From Bacillus methanolicus (GTDB taxonomy: Bacteria > Bacillota > Bacilli > Bacillales > Cytobacillaceae): DNA of 64,000 nt. Shown here one piece after another: positions 63,704 through 64,000 of the stretch; position 1 is the stretch's first letter, and each line of letters begins with the position of its first letter. A program made the translations under genes and the position numbers. The notes beneath the pieces were generated by a model, which saw only the letters and a program-made list of their open reading frames with translations, had not been told where the DNA came from and made no database searches. The stretch lies in the NCBI RefSeq assembly GCF_008764295.1, contig NZ_VTQX01000008.1, forward strand, positions 1-64,000. The letters run 5' to 3'.

Positions 63704-64000
63704 TTAGAACGGAATATCCTTATCATCGCTCACTTGATTTTTCTCAAGAGCCTCGACGATATCTTCAAAGTACATGCTTCGTAACTTATTCAATTCTTCC
63801 TGTAAATCTTCTTCCATTTCCTTAACTGCAGCACTTAATGTCGACGGGGAAATCCCGTATTGAAGGGCAACCTCTTTTTTCGTTATTTTGTTTAAAGGGT
63901 TGGCGGTCATATTGAGATAGTGAATGGCTGCTGCATAAGTCTCTGCTCTTTTCGTAAGCCGCAAGCCTTGTTCGCAGTATTTGTACCAAAGGATGATTCC
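63704..64000 (-). CDS. C-terminal part of a protein with helix-turn-helix (partial)
   Basis: The reading frame is open to the end of the window, so only the last 98 residues are seen. The sequence begins GIILWYKYCEQGLRLTKR and has a helix-turn-helix-like stretch (KKEVALQYGISPSTLSAAVKEM) followed by a charged helix (EDLQEELNKLRSMYFEDIVEAL). It likely belongs to a larger protein, perhaps a regulator or TPR protein. I cannot name it. A TTG at 63964 is a possible internal start but not a better one. Confidence 0.6.
   Translation of the reverse strand, partial: GIILWYKYCEQGLRLTKRAETYAAAIHYLNMTANPLNKITKKEVALQYGISPSTLSAAVKEMEEDLQEELNKLRSMYFEDIVEALEKNQVSDDKDIPF

Overview
The window looks like a chromosome segment of a low-GC, Gram-positive, spore-forming-type Bacillus (family Bacillaceae). 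The right part holds the gene order secA - prfB (with its +1 frameshift site) - yvjA-like YitT protein - cytochrome c genes - ftsE - ftsX - M23 hydrolase - ctpB, and further left minJ. This matches the yvj region of Bacillus subtilis. All taxonomic and functional statements rest on reading motifs by eye; no database search was run.

Region 1 (1-25763) is AT-rich and accessory. It looks like the cargo of a Tn7-like transposon. A tniQ/tnsD-type gene sits at the inner border. Beyond it are three tandem ~22-bp repeats ending in CACACA (TGTGTG on the other strand), and the element stops directly at the TAA codon of minJ. The cargo is mostly copper handling at the cell surface: a CopB-type P1B ATPase behind a CsoR-like operator, a cupredoxin membrane protein, a DsbD/TauE-like membrane protein, a multicopper oxidase lipoprotein, a Cys-rich copper-storage protein, a YdhK/DUF1541 lipoprotein, a YVTN beta-propeller lipoprotein and a Tat-type Rieske lipoprotein. 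It also carries its own lgt, a two-component system, a CwlO-like NlpC/P60 hydrolase, a methyl-accepting protein, an AbrB-type regulator, asparagine synthase, the YIEGIA pair and a VTT-domain protein. Several cargo genes are decaying (AbrB copy, YVTN copy and its upstream partner). The other transposon end and any tnsABC genes are outside the window.

Region 2 (25764-38587) starts with minJ. It continues with a complete-looking Gram-positive Tad/Flp pilus locus read on the minus strand: cpaB, cpaE/tadZ-like, cpaF/tadA, tadB, tadC, a Flp pilin, a VWA lipoprotein, a TadE-like and a TadG-like protein. It also encodes a secreted protein with about 17 five-residue xFxPG repeats and two unknown proteins. 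No prepilin peptidase is present here.

Region 3 (39652-44853) is a dabB-dabA inorganic carbon transport operon followed by a YbcF-like degenerate beta-carbonic anhydrase and a YbcI-like DUF2294 protein. Region 4 (45825-50358) has a transglutaminase-domain lipoprotein and a class A penicillin-binding protein.

Region 5 (50593-64000) is core envelope, division and secretion biology: ctpB, an FtsX-linked M23 hydrolase, ftsX, ftsE, two related cytochromes c, a YitT protein, prfB and secA. Between the YitT gene and prfB lies a striking non-coding array in which a TATCGGCG core recurs every 20 bp, more than 20 times, followed by a sister TATCGGTC array with the same 20-bp step.
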